In this document: piece after piece, positions 26,191-36,050 of the stretch | How positions within the stretch are numbered: the stretch's first letter is position 1 | Layout: every line of letters starts with the position of its first letter | NCBI RefSeq assembly: GCF_001050015.1 | Contig: NZ_CVTB01000324.1 | Location: 55,712 to 119,711, forward strand | Direction of reading: 5' to 3' | DNA from: Mycolicibacterium malmesburyense | Lineage (GTDB): Bacteria > Actinomycetota > Actinomycetes > Mycobacteriales > Mycobacteriaceae | DNA: 64,000 nt | The notes under the pieces: model-generated | Seen by the model: only the letters and a program-made list of their open reading frames with translations | What the model was told of the DNA's origin: nothing | Databases searched by the model: none | Made by a program: the position numbers and the translations under genes

Positions 26191-27530
26191 TGCAATGTCT
26201 GTTCTGGAGCCGAAAGCCGCTGGTAGGGCTCCTGTGCCGGGGGCGAAGCGGGTACCGGCGGCCTTGCCGGTGACGCCATCGCCTGCGCTGTGGTTACCCC
26301 CGATTGTCTCCTACCACCATCGCTTCCCTCGCGGACGGTCCGGTCGGGAAGCGCCGCGGGCGACTCGAACGGCGTCGTCTCGGTGATCGTGTTGGTGATC
26401 GTCGGCGGCGGAGGTTGCCGGTCTTGGCGGTCCTGCGCGTTGAGCACGATCAAGATCGCGATGATGATCGCCAGCGCGCCGAGCACCCCCGCGGCCCACA
26501 GCAGCGCGCGCTGCCCCGAGGAGAACGAGCGCCGCGGCGGCGGCGGGCGATGGCTTCCGCTCACCGACCGGGGGCGGGCGGCGGTGGCCGGGGCGCGCCC
26601 GGTCATGTCGGCGGCGGCGCGGGCCTGCGTGGCCGACGGCACGGCCGTGGGCGCGGCCCGTCCGATCGAGGGCGCCGCGTTCGGCCGCGGCGGGCGGCGT
26701 CCGGCCCGCACCGCGGCGACGGCGTCGGCGAACGCCCCACCGGAGCGATACCGCATGCCGGGGTTCTTGACGAGGGTGATCTCGATCAGCTCGCGCACAT
26801 TGGGCGGCAGATCGGCCGGCAGGGGCGGCGGGGTCTCCTTGATGTGCTTCATCGCCACCGTCAGCGCCCCGTCGCCGGTGAACGGCCGCTTACCCGAAAC
26901 CGATTCGTAGCCAACGACGCCCAGCGCATACACGTCGCTGGCGGCGGTGGCGTCGTGACCCAGCGCCTGCTCGGGGGCGATGTACTGGGCGGTGCCCATG
27001 ACCATGCCCGTCTGCGTCACCGGGGCTGCGTCGACGGCCTTGGCGATGCCGAAGTCGGTGAGCTTCACCTGGCCCGTCGGCGTGATGAGGATGTTGCCCG
27101 GCTTCACGTCGCGGTGCACCAGTCCCGCGGTGTGGGCTACCTGAAGGGCGCGGCCGGTCTGCTCGAGCATGTCGAGGGCGTGGCGCAGCGACAGCCGGCC
27201 GGTGCGTTTGAGGACGGAGTTCAGGGGTTCGCCGTTGACGAGTTCCATCACCAGGTAGGCGGTGCGCCCCTCGCCGTCCATGTCGGTCTCGCCGTAGTCG
27301 TACACGCTGGCGATGCCGGGATGGTTGAGCATCGCGACGGTGCGGGCCTCGGCGCGGAACCGCTCGACGAACTCGGGGTCGGTGGAGTATTCGGCCTTGA
27401 GCACCTTGACCGCGACCCGGCGACCCAGCCGGGAGTCCACGGCCTCCCACACTTGGCCCATGCCGCCGGTGGCGATCAACCGCTGCAACCGGTAGCGCCC
27501 GGACAGCGTCACTCCCACGCGAGCCGTCAT
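26187..27530 (-). CDS. pknA: Serine/threonine protein kinase PknA
   Basis: A 447-residue membrane kinase affecting cell shape and division. The kinase domain is at 12-280 with Lys42, an HRDVKPGNI catalytic loop and an activation loop [20 protein letters not shown] proline/alanine-rich linker leads to one membrane helix ([21 protein letters not shown]) and a short, Pro-rich external tail without PASTA repeats. ATG 27530 gives the family start ([14 protein letters not shown]); the frame is open to 27716, overlapping pbpA. Confidence 0.95.
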   Translation of the reverse strand: MTARVGVTLSGRYRLQRLIATGGMGQVWEAVDSRLGRRVAVKVLKAEYSTDPEFVERFRAEARTVAMLNHPGIASVYDYGETDMDGEGRTAYLVMELVNGEPLNSVLKRTGRLSLRHALDMLEQTGRALQVAHTAGLVHRDVKPGNILITPTGQVKLTDFGIAKAVDAAPVTQTGMVMGTAQYIAPEQALGHDATAASDVYALGVVGYESVSGKRPFTGDGALTVAMKHIKETPPPLPADLPPNVRELIEITLVKNPGMRYRSGGAFADAVAAVRAGRRPPRPNAAPSIGRAAPTAVPSATQARAAADMTGRAPATAARPRSVSGSHRPPPPRRSFSSGQRALLWAAGVLGALAIIIAILIVLNAQDRQDRQPPPPTITNTITETTPFESPAALPDRTVREGSDGGRRQSGVTTAQAMASPARPPVPASPPAQEPYQRLSAPEQTLQ

Positions 27531-27558
27531 GCGGCCCCCCGGGCGGTCGCGCGGTTGC

Positions 27559-29034
27559 TCATGAGCCCTCCCGCAGGGCGGCGGCGATCGTGGCCCGGCC
27601 GATCGGAGCGGCCAGTTCGCCACCGGTCGCCGACAGCCGGTCACCGCCGTTCTCGACCAGCACCGCGACCGCCACCTTGGGGGCCTGAGCCGGGGCGAAG
27701 GCGATGTACCAGGCATGCGGAGGGGTGTTGCGAGGATCGGTACCGTGCTCCGCTGTGCCGGTCTTGGATGCGATCTGCACGCCGGCGATGGCTCCCTTCT
27801 GCTGAGTCACCTGCTCGGCGGCGACCATCAAGTCCGTAAGTGTATCCGCGACCTGCTGCGACACCGCCCGGCGCTGTTCCTGCGGCGCCGTGGTGGCGAT
27901 GTTCGAGAGGTCCGGTCCCTTCAGGTTATCGACCAGATAGGGCTGCATCGCCACCCCTTTGTTGGCGATGGCCGCGGCGATCTGTGCGTTCTGCAGGGGG
28001 GTCAGCGCGACGTCCTTCTGGCCGATGCTCGACATGCCCAGCGCGGCGGCGTCCGGGATGGGCCCGACGCTGGACTCGACCACCTCGAGCGGGATCGGCG
28101 GCGCCGGCGCGTCGAGTCCGAACGCGCGGGCCGTGGAGCGCATCGCGTCGGCACCGGTGTCGATGCCCAGTTCGACGAACGCCGTGTTGCAGGACCGGGC
28201 GAACGCCTCCCGCAGCGACGTGGTGGGGCCGCCGCCACACGACGCGCCGCCGAAGTTCTCCAGCGTTGCGGTGCTGTCCGGCAACGGAATTCGCGGTTGC
28301 GCGGTCAGTTGGGTGTTCGTCGTCGCACCGCGCTGCAGCGCCGCGGCGGTGGTGACCACCTTGAAGGTCGACCCCGGCGGGTAGGTCTCGGAGATCGCCC
28401 GGTTCAGCAGCGGCGATTCGGGGTCGTCGCGCAACCGCTGCCATGCCTGGGTCTGTGCGGCCAGATCGTGGGTGGCCAGCAGGTTCGGGTCGTAGCTCGG
28501 CGACGAGACCATCGCCAGGATCTTGCCCGTCGACGGCTCGATGGCCACGACCGAACCCTTGCAGGGCCCGTCGCAGCCCTCTTCCATCGCGTCCCACGCC
28601 GCCTGCTGAACCTGCGGCTTGATGGTGGTGTCGACGTTGCCGCCGCGCGGGTCGCGGCCGGTGAAGAAGTCGGCGAGCCGGCGGCCGAACAACCGCTCGT
28701 CGGAGCCGTTGAGGATCGAGTCCTCGGCGCGTTCCAGGCCGCTGCTCGAGTACTGCAGCGAGTAGAAGCCGGTGACCGGCGCGTACGTCAGCGGGTTGGG
28801 GTACACCCGCAGGAAGCGGAACCGGCCGTTGGTCGACACCGAATACGCCAGCAGCTGGCCGCCCGCGGAGATCTGCCCGCGCTGGCGGGAGTACTCGTCG
28901 AGCAGCACGCGCTGGTTGCGCGGGTCCGAGCGCAGCCCGTCGGCGGTCAGCACCTGCGTCAGGGTGGCGTTGCCCAACAACAGCACGATCAGGGCCATGA
29001 CCGTGACGGCGATGCGGCGCAGCGAGGTGTTCAT
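27559..29034 (-). CDS. pbpA: Penicillin-binding protein A (class B transpeptidase)
   Basis: A 491-residue peptidoglycan transpeptidase involved in septation. An N-terminal membrane anchor (about 7-27) is followed by a dimerisation region. The penicillin-binding domain carries Ser222-xx-Lys225 (PPGSTFKV), Ser281-Cys-Asn283 and Lys424-Thr-Gly426. Length and motif positions equal those known for M. tuberculosis PbpA. ATG 29034 overlaps the rodA TGA by 4 bp. The much longer open frame in this phase (up to 30657) is antisense-type noise across rodA. Confidence 0.96.
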   Translation of the reverse strand: MNTSLRRIAVTVMALIVLLLGNATLTQVLTADGLRSDPRNQRVLLDEYSRQRGQISAGGQLLAYSVSTNGRFRFLRVYPNPLTYAPVTGFYSLQYSSSGLERAEDSILNGSDERLFGRRLADFFTGRDPRGGNVDTTIKPQVQQAAWDAMEEGCDGPCKGSVVAIEPSTGKILAMVSSPSYDPNLLATHDLAAQTQAWQRLRDDPESPLLNRAISETYPPGSTFKVVTTAAALQRGATTNTQLTAQPRIPLPDSTATLENFGGASCGGGPTTSLREAFARSCNTAFVELGIDTGADAMRSTARAFGLDAPAPPIPLEVVESSVGPIPDAAALGMSSIGQKDVALTPLQNAQIAAAIANKGVAMQPYLVDNLKGPDLSNIATTAPQEQRRAVSQQVADTLTDLMVAAEQVTQQKGAIAGVQIASKTGTAEHGTDPRNTPPHAWYIAFAPAQAPKVAVAVLVENGGDRLSATGGELAAPIGRATIAAALREGS

Positions 29035-30443
29035 ACCTTCTCGATCACCTCGGTACTGGCCGCCGCGATCGGGGTCGGGGTCTGGGGCCCGGCGATGATC
29101 GGGCGGCGGGCCGCGTGCGAGATGCGCACCAGGATCGCCAGCAGCAGATAGTTGGCCAGCAGCGACGAACCGCCGTAGGAGAGCCACGGCGTGGTCAGTC
29201 CGGTCAGCGGGATCAGCTTGGTGACGCCGCCGACGACGATGAACAGCTGCAGCGCGAGTGTCGTGGCCAGGCCCGCGGCCAGCAGCTTGCCGAAGCTGTC
29301 GCGCACGGCGATCGCGGTCCGCAGGCCGCGGATGATGACGATCGTGTAGAGCATCAGCACCGCGGCCAGCCCCACCAGACCGAGTTCCTCGCCGACGGCT
29401 GCGATGATGAAGTCGGTCGATGCGGCGGGCACCGTGCCGGGCTGACCGTTGCCGAGGCCGGTGCCGAAGATGCCGCCGGTGGCGAAGCTGAACAACGACT
29501 GCACCATCTGGTAGCCGGCCCCGTCGGGATCGGCGAACGGGTCGAGCCACGTCTGCACGCGCACCTGCACGTGATCGAAAAGGTGATATGCGGCAACGCT
29601 TCCCGCGGCGAACAACGCCAGCCCGATGACGACCCAGCTGAGCCGGTCGGTGGCGGCGTACACCAACACCAGGAACGACGCGTACAGCAACAGCGAGGTG
29701 CCGAGGTCCTTTTCGAAGATCATCACGCCCACCGAGGCGATCCACGCGGCCAGCAGCGGCGCGAGATCGCGGGGGCGGGGGAGGTCCATGCCCAGGACGT
29801 GCTTGCCGGCGCTGGTGAAGACGCTGCGCTTGGACACCAGGACCGCAGCGAAGAAGATCAGCAGCAGGATCTTGGAGAACTCGGCGGGCTGAATCGAGAA
29901 GCCCGGCAGGCGGATCCAGATCTTGGCGCCGTTCTGTTCGGACATCGCGCGCGGCAGCACCGCCGGGATGGCGAGCAGGACGAGCCCGCTCAGACCGCAG
30001 ATGTAGCCGTAGCGCGCCAGCAGCCGGTGGTCGCGAAGAAAGATCACGACGAGCGAGAACCCGACGACACCGAGCAGCGTCCACAGCATCTGCTGGTTGG
30101 CCGAGCCGCCCACCCCGTCCTGGGACAGCTCGCCGGCGGCGAGGTCGAGGCGGTGAATCATGACCAGCCCCAAGCCGTTCAGCAGCGCGACGACCGGCAG
30201 CAGCAGGGGATCGGCGTAGGGGGCGAAGCGGCGGATCGCGAGGTGCGCACCGCTGAACAACGCCATGTACGCGACCGTGTACTGCGCGAGGTCCCAGTGC
30301 AGACCCTGCTCCTGGTTGGCCTCGACGAGCAGCAATGCCAGGGTGGTGATGACCGCGGCGAAACCCAGCAGAAGCAGTTCGGCGTTGCGCCGGTTGGGAA
30401 GTGGCGGCGCGACGGAGACGGCTGACTGCGGTTGGGTCGTCAT
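29031..30443 (-). CDS. rodA: SEDS peptidoglycan glycosyltransferase RodA
   Basis: A 470-residue SEDS polymerase that works with a class B PBP. There are about ten to twelve membrane helices. The SEDS loop contains WIRLPGFSIQPAEFSKI, and later FEKDLGTSLLLYASF, GTGLGNG and the C-terminal TPWLSYGGSSLLANY signature. Start ATG 30443 overlaps the pstP stop by 4 bp and gives the Rv0017c start (TTQ...PPLPNRRNAELLLL). Confidence 0.95.
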   Translation of the reverse strand: MTTQPQSAVSVAPPLPNRRNAELLLLGFAAVITTLALLLVEANQEQGLHWDLAQYTVAYMALFSGAHLAIRRFAPYADPLLLPVVALLNGLGLVMIHRLDLAAGELSQDGVGGSANQQMLWTLLGVVGFSLVVIFLRDHRLLARYGYICGLSGLVLLAIPAVLPRAMSEQNGAKIWIRLPGFSIQPAEFSKILLLIFFAAVLVSKRSVFTSAGKHVLGMDLPRPRDLAPLLAAWIASVGVMIFEKDLGTSLLLYASFLVLVYAATDRLSWVVIGLALFAAGSVAAYHLFDHVQVRVQTWLDPFADPDGAGYQMVQSLFSFATGGIFGTGLGNGQPGTVPAASTDFIIAAVGEELGLVGLAAVLMLYTIVIIRGLRTAIAVRDSFGKLLAAGLATTLALQLFIVVGGVTKLIPLTGLTTPWLSYGGSSLLANYLLLAILVRISHAARRPIIAGPQTPTPIAAASTEVIEKV

Positions 30444-32017
30444 GACACTTCCCGGCACGTGGTCCCCGGCTCGGGCGGCGGCGGAGGCAGCGCGGTGACG
30501 GTCGGGGGAGGCGGCGGTTTGGGTGTCGGAGACTCCTCGGGCGGCGGCGGTGCGCCCGGTTCGGCCCGCGGAGATTCCGGCGCGGGTGACGGCGGCTTCG
30601 GCGACGGCGGTGGCGGTGGCGGCGTCCGCGGCGTCTCCGGCGTGGGGGTCTGTTCACCGCGGTTCGGCGGATTGTTCGGCAGGCCAGGCGAATTCGTCGG
30701 CGCCGGGCTGTGCGGCACCGCGCTCGTGCGCGGCGCCGGGGGAGGAGGTGGCGCGCAGATCGGAAGCAGCGAGTCGCGCACCAGCTGGTTGATCTGGGTG
30801 ATGGCCTGGTCCTCGGACCCCGTCGGCAGACCGGAGATGACCTGTCGCTGCTCGGACGGTTTGAGGTCGGTCACCTTGAGCAGTTCGCAGTCGCGCGGCT
30901 CCTGGCCGGGATTGATGAGGGTCAGGCCGTTGCGTCCGGTCAGGCAGCCCTGTCGGTACGGCTCCTGCAGCGGGTAGCCGAGGATCGATCCCGGCACACC
31001 GCGCATGATCGAGACGACGCCGTCGTGGGCGGCGACGTAGAAGTTGCTGCGGATGATCTCGCGGCCGACGGCCAGTCCGGCCAGGATGACCAGGACCACG
31101 AGGGCGGCGGCGATGAACATTCGCCGCCGCGACTTGGGCGGTCGCGGCGGTTCCTCCGGTTCCGGTAGCGCGCGCTTGGTTTCGTTGCGTCGCGGGTTGA
31201 ACGCCGACGCGCGACCGGCTGCGGTGTTGGGCGGCGGCTGGTCGTCCTCACCCGATACCGCACCGGCGATGATCGGCTGGGTCTGCCCGTAGTCGTAGGC
31301 ACCGTTGTCGATGACGTCGGCCACCACGACGGTGACGTTGTCGGGTCCGCCGCCGCGAAGGGCCAATTCGATGAGCCGATCGGCACTTTCGGCGGCGTCG
31401 GGGATCTGCAGCGCCTCCAGGATGGTCTCCTGGCTGACGGGATCGGACAACCCGTCGGAGCACAGCAGGTACCGGTCGCCGGCGCGCGCCTCCCGCATGA
31501 TCAGCGTGGGCTCGACCTCGTGGCCGGTCAACGCGCGCATGATCAGCGACCGCTGCGGATGGCTGTGGGCCTCCTCGGCGGTGATGCGGCCCTCGTCGAC
31601 CAGGGTCTGGACGAAGGTGTCGTCCTTGGTGATCTGGGTCAGCTCACCGTCGCGCAGCAGGTAACCGCGTGAGTCGCCGATGTGCACCAGGCCAAGTCGG
31701 TTGCCCGCGAACAGGATTGCGGTCAGCGTGGTGCCCATGCCCTCGAGCTCGGGATCGGCCTCCACGTGCGCGGCGATCGCGGAGTTGCCCTCGCGCACGG
31801 CGGCGTCGAGTTTGCTCAGCAGGTCGCCGCCGGGTTCGTCGTCGTCGAGGTGCGCCAGCGCCGCGATCACCAGTTGGGAGGCGACCTCGCCCGCGGCGTG
31901 GCCGCCCATGCCGTCGGCGAGCGCAAGCAACCGGGCACCGGCGTACACCGAGTCCTCGTTGTTCGCCCGGACCAGGCCGCGGTCGCTGCGCGCGGCGTAA
32001 CGAAGCACCAGTGTCAC
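30440..32017 (-). CDS. pstP: PP2C-family Ser/Thr phosphatase PstP
   Basis: A 525-residue membrane phosphatase that dephosphorylates PknA, PknB and their substrates. The PP2C domain (1-240) has metal-binding motifs LADGMGGHAAGE (Asp35), VHIGDSRGYL and SDGLSD. A basic stretch and membrane helix (MFIAAALVVLVILAGLAVG, about 303-321) follow, then an external domain and a long Pro-rich C-terminus. GTG 32017 overlaps the fhaB stop by 4 bp and gives the family start (TLVLRYAARSDRGLVR). Longer than the M. tuberculosis protein by about 11 residues, in the Pro-rich tail. Confidence 0.95.
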   Translation of the reverse strand: MTLVLRYAARSDRGLVRANNEDSVYAGARLLALADGMGGHAAGEVASQLVIAALAHLDDDEPGGDLLSKLDAAVREGNSAIAAHVEADPELEGMGTTLTAILFAGNRLGLVHIGDSRGYLLRDGELTQITKDDTFVQTLVDEGRITAEEAHSHPQRSLIMRALTGHEVEPTLIMREARAGDRYLLCSDGLSDPVSQETILEALQIPDAAESADRLIELALRGGGPDNVTVVVADVIDNGAYDYGQTQPIIAGAVSGEDDQPPPNTAAGRASAFNPRRNETKRALPEPEEPPRPPKSRRRMFIAAALVVLVILAGLAVGREIIRSNFYVAAHDGVVSIMRGVPGSILGYPLQEPYRQGCLTGRNGLTLINPGQEPRDCELLKVTDLKPSEQRQVISGLPTGSEDQAITQINQLVRDSLLPICAPPPPPAPRTSAVPHSPAPTNSPGLPNNPPNRGEQTPTPETPRTPPPPPPSPKPPSPAPESPRAEPGAPPPPEESPTPKPPPPPTVTALPPPPPEPGTTCREVS

Positions 32018-32481
32018 GGGCGCAGCTCGATTACCGTCTTGCCGATCCGAACCGGCGTGCCCATCGGAACGCGTACCGCCGTCGTCACCTTCGCCCTGTC
32101 GAGGTATGTGCCGTTGGTCGATCCTAGGTCTTCGACATACCATTCCGAACCTCGCGGCGACAGCCGCGCGTGGCGCGTCGAGGCGTAGTCGTCGGTGAGA
32201 ACCAACGTCGAGTCATCGGCCCGGCCGATCAGCACCGGCTGACTGCCCAGCGTGATGCGGGTACCGGCGAGCGCGCCCTCGATGACCACGAGATGGCGGG
32301 GCACGTTACGGCGGGCGCGGCTGGGCAGCAGCGAGGCGCGCAGCGGCAGCCCGCGGCGCACCATGACCGAACCCGTCGGGGCGTAGAGATCCGTGCGCAG
32401 GATCCGCAGCACCGACCAGATGAACAGCCATAGCAGCAACAGGAATCCGACGCGCGTCAGTTGCAGTACCAACCCCTGCAT
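32014..32481 (-). CDS. fhaB: FHA-domain protein FhaB (FipA)
   Basis: A 155-residue protein identical in length to Rv0019c. The N-terminal membrane helix (LTRVGFLLLLWLFIWSVLRIL) is followed by a phosphothreonine-binding FHA domain (about 65-155) with VLIGRADDSTLVL, STRHARL and DLGSTNGTYLD. It links PknA/PknB phosphorylation to FtsZ-FtsQ at division. ATG 32481 is chosen for the family start and a GGAGAGGA site; the open frame continues upstream through non-coding DNA. It is the first of the six coupled genes of the operon. Confidence 0.95.
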   Translation of the reverse strand: MQGLVLQLTRVGFLLLLWLFIWSVLRILRTDLYAPTGSVMVRRGLPLRASLLPSRARRNVPRHLVVIEGALAGTRITLGSQPVLIGRADDSTLVLTDDYASTRHARLSPRGSEWYVEDLGSTNGTYLDRAKVTTAVRVPMGTPVRIGKTVIELRP

Positions 32482-32609
32482 CCGACGTCCTCTCCGTCTC
32501 CATCCCCGTTTCAGTCGCCTTGGCAACGCAGCCAGCCTCGGCACCGTCACGATACTTGGACGGTTACCGACATGAGGGGGAAGCGACAGCTTCGCGCCCC
32601 GGCCGATGC

Positions 32610-34112
32610 TCAGTGCACGCGGACGACGATCTCGGAGTGGCCCAGCCGGATAACGTCGCCGTCCGCGAGCTGCCACTCCTGGACCGGCGCGTTGTTCACG
32701 GTCGTCCCGTTGGTGGAGTTCAGGTCGGACAGCAGTGCGACCTGACCATCCCAACGGATCTCCAAGTGGCGCCGCGAGACCCCGGTGTCGGGGAGCCGGA
32801 ACTGTGCGTCCTGGCCACGGCCGATGACGTTGGTGCCCTCACGCAGCTGATAGGTGCGGCCGCTGCCGTCGTCGAGCTGAAGCGTGACCGTCGCGCCGCC
32901 GGCGCCGTAGTCGCCCTGGCCGTAGCCGCCGTAGCCGGCCGGCTGGCCGTAGTCGTAACCGCCCGCGGGCTCGGCATAACCCGGCTCGGCGTATCCGCCC
33001 GCGGGGGCGTCGCCGTAACGGCCGTAGTCCGGCGGGGCGCCGTACCCCTGGTCCTGCCGCCCGTACGGCTGGCCGCCGTAGCCGCCCTGGTCGGGGTAGC
33101 CGCCCTGGTCTGGATATCCGCCCTGATCGGGGTAGCCGCCCTGGTCCGGATAGGCGGGGCGGGGCTCGGGACGGCCCTCGGGACGGCCCTCGGGACGGCC
33201 ATAGCCGCCCTCCTCGTGCCGGCCGGGGGCCGGGGGACGCCCGTAGTCGTAGTCACCCGCGGGTGCGCCGCCGTAGCCGGGCTGCCCGCCGGGCGGTGGA
33301 CCGTAGCCACCCGGCGCCGGGCGATAGCCCTGGTCGGGGTAGCCGCCCTGCTGCGGCGGGCCGTAGCCGGCCGGGGGCCGCTGCTCGTAGGACGGCGGCG
33401 GGTCGCCCTGGTCGGGGTAGCCGCGCTGGTCGGGGTAGCCGCCCTGGTCTGGGTAGCCGCCCTGGTCGGGGTAGCCCTGGCGCGGCGCGTAGGGGTCGCC
33501 CTGCGGCGGATAGCCACCCTGCTCGTGCGGGGGGTACTGGCCGCGGTCGTCCGGGCGGCCGTATGGATCGTCGTGCGGACGGTCTTGGGGACGGTCTTGG
33601 GGACGGTCGTAGTACTCGTCGGCGGGCCTCCCCGGCCCCTGGCCGCCGCGGTAGGTCGGGTTGTCGCTCATCGGTGGTACTCCTGATTCTGCGCTGGACG
33701 CACGTACATGAGGTGGTGGGGCGGGTTCGCCAGTGGTCGAGTCGGGATTGACCGCTCCACGCGCGCGAAACTGTCCGGTGTGCAGGGTGGGTGATTGTTC
33801 GAATCTGACGACCACATCACCATACGTTTGCCACCCCTGCTCACGGATGTATCCCTCCAAGTGCTTGGCAAAAGTCGCTGACGTGAGGTCTGGGTCGGCG
33901 CTCACCTTCTGATAGTCAGGCACACTGAGGGTAATGACGTAGTCGTTTGGTGCCAAAACCTGGCCGCCGAGCACTTCGCGCGCGCCGGTGTCGGCCTCCC
34001 GGCGGAGCATCGCCTCGACCTCCTGCGGGACGATCGATCCGCCGAAGACGCGCGCGAAGGCATCACCGACCGTCGACTCGAGCTTGCGCTCGATGCGGTC
34101 GACTAGACCCAT
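32610..34112 (-). CDS. fhaA: FHA-domain protein FhaA
   Basis: A 500-residue protein. The N-terminal DUF3662 domain (1-115) contacts the MviN pseudokinase-flippase in the family. A Gly/Tyr/Pro/Gln-rich disordered linker (about 130-405) has tandem GYPDQGG heptads. The C-terminal FHA domain (about 415-500) has NVIGRGQDAQFRLPD, SRRHLEI and DLNSTNGT. ATG 34112 gives the family start (GLVDRIERKLESTVGDAFARVFGG). It lies 128 bp from fhaB and likely has its own promoter near 34150-34300. Confidence 0.95.
   Translation of the reverse strand: MGLVDRIERKLESTVGDAFARVFGGSIVPQEVEAMLRREADTGAREVLGGQVLAPNDYVITLSVPDYQKVSADPDLTSATFAKHLEGYIREQGWQTYGDVVVRFEQSPTLHTGQFRARGAVNPDSTTGEPAPPPHVRASSAESGVPPMSDNPTYRGGQGPGRPADEYYDRPQDRPQDRPHDDPYGRPDDRGQYPPHEQGGYPPQGDPYAPRQGYPDQGGYPDQGGYPDQRGYPDQGDPPPSYEQRPPAGYGPPQQGGYPDQGYRPAPGGYGPPPGGQPGYGGAPAGDYDYGRPPAPGRHEEGGYGRPEGRPEGRPEPRPAYPDQGGYPDQGGYPDQGGYPDQGGYGGQPYGRQDQGYGAPPDYGRYGDAPAGGYAEPGYAEPAGGYDYGQPAGYGGYGQGDYGAGGATVTLQLDDGSGRTYQLREGTNVIGRGQDAQFRLPDTGVSRRHLEIRWDGQVALLSDLNSTNGTTVNNAPVQEWQLADGDVIRLGHSEIVVRVH
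33060..33480 (-). repeat. Tandem heptad repeats in the fhaA linker
   Basis: Imperfect 21-bp units encoding GYPDQGG recur in two groups, about 33084-33160 (four to five units) and 33400-33480 (about five). Two shorter ladders flank them: EGRP repeats near 33170-33200, and DRPQ repeats near 33580-33615. Such in-frame repeats can change number by slippage without loss of frame. Confidence 0.8.
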
Positions 34113-34327
34113 GTCACCGCCCGCCTCACTCGTCGTCGTACGTCGGCCCTGCTCAAGGCACGCCGTGCCAGCGTGTCGCCTGGCCACAATGCTCATGTGC
34201 ATGGTATCGGCCAAGCGCCGGGCAGCGGGACCAACAGAACTCTGAGAATCGGATCACTGCAGTTCAACGCGCCGGATCACGATCGGCCGAACGCGTCGGT
34301 GCGGGTGGCGCGGGCCAGCCGGTACGG

Positions 34328-34358
34328 TTGGGGAGCGGGGTGGCCTGCGTGATAGGCT
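34328..34358 (+). promoter_or_regulatory. Candidate tRNA-Leu promoter
   Basis: TTGGGG (34328-34333) and TAGGCT (34353-34358) are 19 bp apart, with the -10 ending 13 bp before the mature tRNA. The spacing is slightly long for a sigma-A promoter. Confidence 0.4.
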
Positions 34359-34371
34359 CCCCCGGTTGTTG

Positions 34372-34454
34372 GGGCGAGTGGCGGAATGGCAGACGCGCTG
34401 GCTTCAGGTGCCAGTGTCCTTCGGGACGTGGGGGTTCAAGTCCCCCTTCGCCCA
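34372..34454 (+). tRNA. leuT: tRNA-Leu (anticodon CAG)
   Basis: A class II tRNA of 83 nt. The acceptor GGGCGAG pairs with TTCGCCC (one G-T pair), with discriminator A. The anticodon stem-loop CTGGCTTCAGGTGCCAG gives CAG, followed by a long variable arm (TGTCCTTCGGGACG) and T arm GGGGG-TTCAAGT-CCCCC. CCA is not encoded. Confidence 0.97.
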
Positions 34455-34463
34455 CAAGCAATA

Positions 34464-34504
34464 GAGACGAGCCACCGAATTCCGGTGGCTCGTCTCATTT
34501 CTAT
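34464..34504 (+). terminator. Intrinsic terminator after tRNA-Leu
   Basis: A perfect 14-bp stem, GAGACGAGCCACCG (34464-34477) with CGGTGGCTCGTCTC (34483-34496), has a 5-nt loop and is followed by ATTTCTAT. It begins 10 bp after the tRNA. This is an unusually complete terminator for a mycobacterium. Confidence 0.85.
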
Positions 34505-34570
34505 GACGTCCGCTCGCGGCGTCGGCACGCCTGGAACTCACGCCCGATCGGCGCGGGTAATTTTGCCGGC

Positions 34571-35755
34571 ATGCGGAACGCGATCCTTGCGCTCATCTCT
34601 GTCGTCGCGCTGCTCGCCACGGCGTGCACCTCGACCGTCGAGGGATCCGCGGTGAAGGCCGGTGGGCCGTCGGGCCCCGCGCTCGACTTCGACCGGCTGG
34701 ACCCGGGACGGTTCCCCACCGAACCGCGGGATCCGCTCGGCAGCGCGGGCGACCCCATGCTCGGCGTGGTGCTCGAGGGCCAGCGCCTGGCCGATCACGT
34801 CATCGGGCCGTGGGAGGTCGACCCGGCAATCAAGGACTGGTTCGGCCTGGGGGCGATGGTGCTGCCGCGGGCCGAGGCGCTGGCGATGATCGGGCCGATG
34901 AACGTCGCCGCGGCGGCCGCCCGGCACGACTTCGTCACCGGCTTCGCCACCACGCGGACCGAGAAGAACAAGCAGATTCTGCTCAACGCGGTGCTGCGTT
35001 TCACCGACGATCGCGCCGCCAAGGCCGCGGCCGACGACATGGGGGAGGCGGTGTCGCAGCCGCAGGGGCCCGACGGGCCGTCGCCCAAGCTGGAGATCCC
35101 GGGCCATCCCGACGCGCGGGCCAGCAGCCACACCGGCACCGACCGCAACATCGGAAAGTTCGGCGCGGCACGGTCGTTCACGGCGCACGGGCCCTACGTG
35201 CTGATGCAGCTGGCGCAGGCGACCGCGGGTGTGGACGCCGCCGCCCGGCTGGTCAGCAAGAGCATCGACCGGCAGGCCTCCGCGATCGACAAGTTCCGCG
35301 CGACCGACCCGAGCGAGCTGGCCGACATCTCGATCGACCCGACCGGCCTGCTGGCCCGCACGCTGCCCCTCGACGGTCGCGACCCGACGTTCACCAAGGG
35401 CGGCACCTACGAACGCCGTGGTGCGCTGCACTTCCAGTCCGATCCCGTCCGGTCGTCGAAGCTGTTCTCCGACACCGGCGTAGACCTCGTCGCCATGGCG
35501 GGCACAACGGTCTACGAGGCCGAGGACGGCGCGGGAGCCGAGGGAGTGGTCGAGGAGTTCGCCGACGAGGTGTCGGCGACGGCCAAGCCGGCCAACCCGG
35601 TGCCGGACATGCCGAACAGTCGGTGCCTGCGCACGGACGAGGGCAGCTTCTACTGCCTGGCCACCGCCGACCGGTATGCGATCGAGACCAGCGCGCCGAC
35701 TTTGCTTGCGGCCCAACAGATGACGGCCGCGCAGTACATCATGCTGATGAGCTAG
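34571..35755 (+). CDS. Mycobacterial lipoprotein (DUF7373-like)
   Basis: A 394-residue secreted lipoprotein. The signal peptide MRNAILALISVVALLATAC ends in a lipobox with Cys19. A long external domain follows, with LDPGRFPTEPRDPLG, VDPAIKDWFGLGAMVLPRAEALAMIGPMN and a two-Cys ending (SRCLRTDEGSFYCLATADRY). The pattern matches the abundant DUF7373 lipoprotein family of mycobacteria; its function is unknown. ATG 34571 is selected because it opens the signal peptide; the frame is open far upstream through the tRNA. Confidence 0.85.
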   Translation: MRNAILALISVVALLATACTSTVEGSAVKAGGPSGPALDFDRLDPGRFPTEPRDPLGSAGDPMLGVVLEGQRLADHVIGPWEVDPAIKDWFGLGAMVLPRAEALAMIGPMNVAAAAARHDFVTGFATTRTEKNKQILLNAVLRFTDDRAAKAAADDMGEAVSQPQGPDGPSPKLEIPGHPDARASSHTGTDRNIGKFGAARSFTAHGPYVLMQLAQATAGVDAAARLVSKSIDRQASAIDKFRATDPSELADISIDPTGLLARTLPLDGRDPTFTKGGTYERRGALHFQSDPVRSSKLFSDTGVDLVAMAGTTVYEAEDGAGAEGVVEEFADEVSATAKPANPVPDMPNSRCLRTDEGSFYCLATADRYAIETSAPTLLAAQQMTAAQYIMLMS

Positions 35756-35756
35756 C

Positions 35757-36050
35757 CAGCACGCCGTTGAGCACCAGCGCCGCGAGTTCGTCGGCCGCGG
35801 CAACTCCTGGCTGCACAACGTGGCGCCGCTGATGAAGGGGCGCGACCGTTGCACGCTGTTGATGCACACCGACGACGCCGTCAAGCGTGGCGTCGCCACC
35901 GGCGACCGCGTCCGCGTGAGCTCCGCCGGGGGCGAGGTCGAGGTGGCGGTCGAGGTGACGGACGCGATCAAGCCCGGCGTGGTGTCCATGCCGCACGGCT
36001 GGGGTCACGGCAAGCCCGGCACGCGGATGTCCGTGGCGAACCCCGGTGAC
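35757..36050 (+). pseudogene. Remnant: C-terminal end of a molybdopterin oxidoreductase
   Basis: In one open frame this stretch reads VEHQRREFVGRGNSWLHNV..LMKGRDRCTLLMHTDDA and ends with VVSMPHGWGHGKPGTRMSVANPG. This is the molybdopterin-dinucleotide-binding domain found at the C-terminus of formate-dehydrogenase/nitrate-reductase-type enzymes. Only about 95 residues are left; the large N-terminal part is gone, replaced at once by the lipoprotein gene, and the last ~30 family residues are missing. No start codon with a ribosome site is evident. The frame runs on into the next gene without a stop. Confidence 0.78.

Noticed and set aside
29035..30657. Open frame continuous with pbpA, making a 1032-codon protein
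   Set aside because: The upstream part is Arg/Pro-rich noise lying across rodA in another phase. pbpA has a clear ATG at 29034 with the rodA overlap and the expected 491-residue length.
32482..32754. N-terminal extension of fhaB to 32754
   Set aside because: It overlaps the end of fhaA antisense-free DNA in a low-complexity frame. ATG 32481 gives exactly the 155-residue family form with a ribosome site.
33947..34570. Open frame running through tRNA-Leu into the lipoprotein gene
   Set aside because: It passes through the tRNA and its terminator. The signal peptide begins at ATG 34571.
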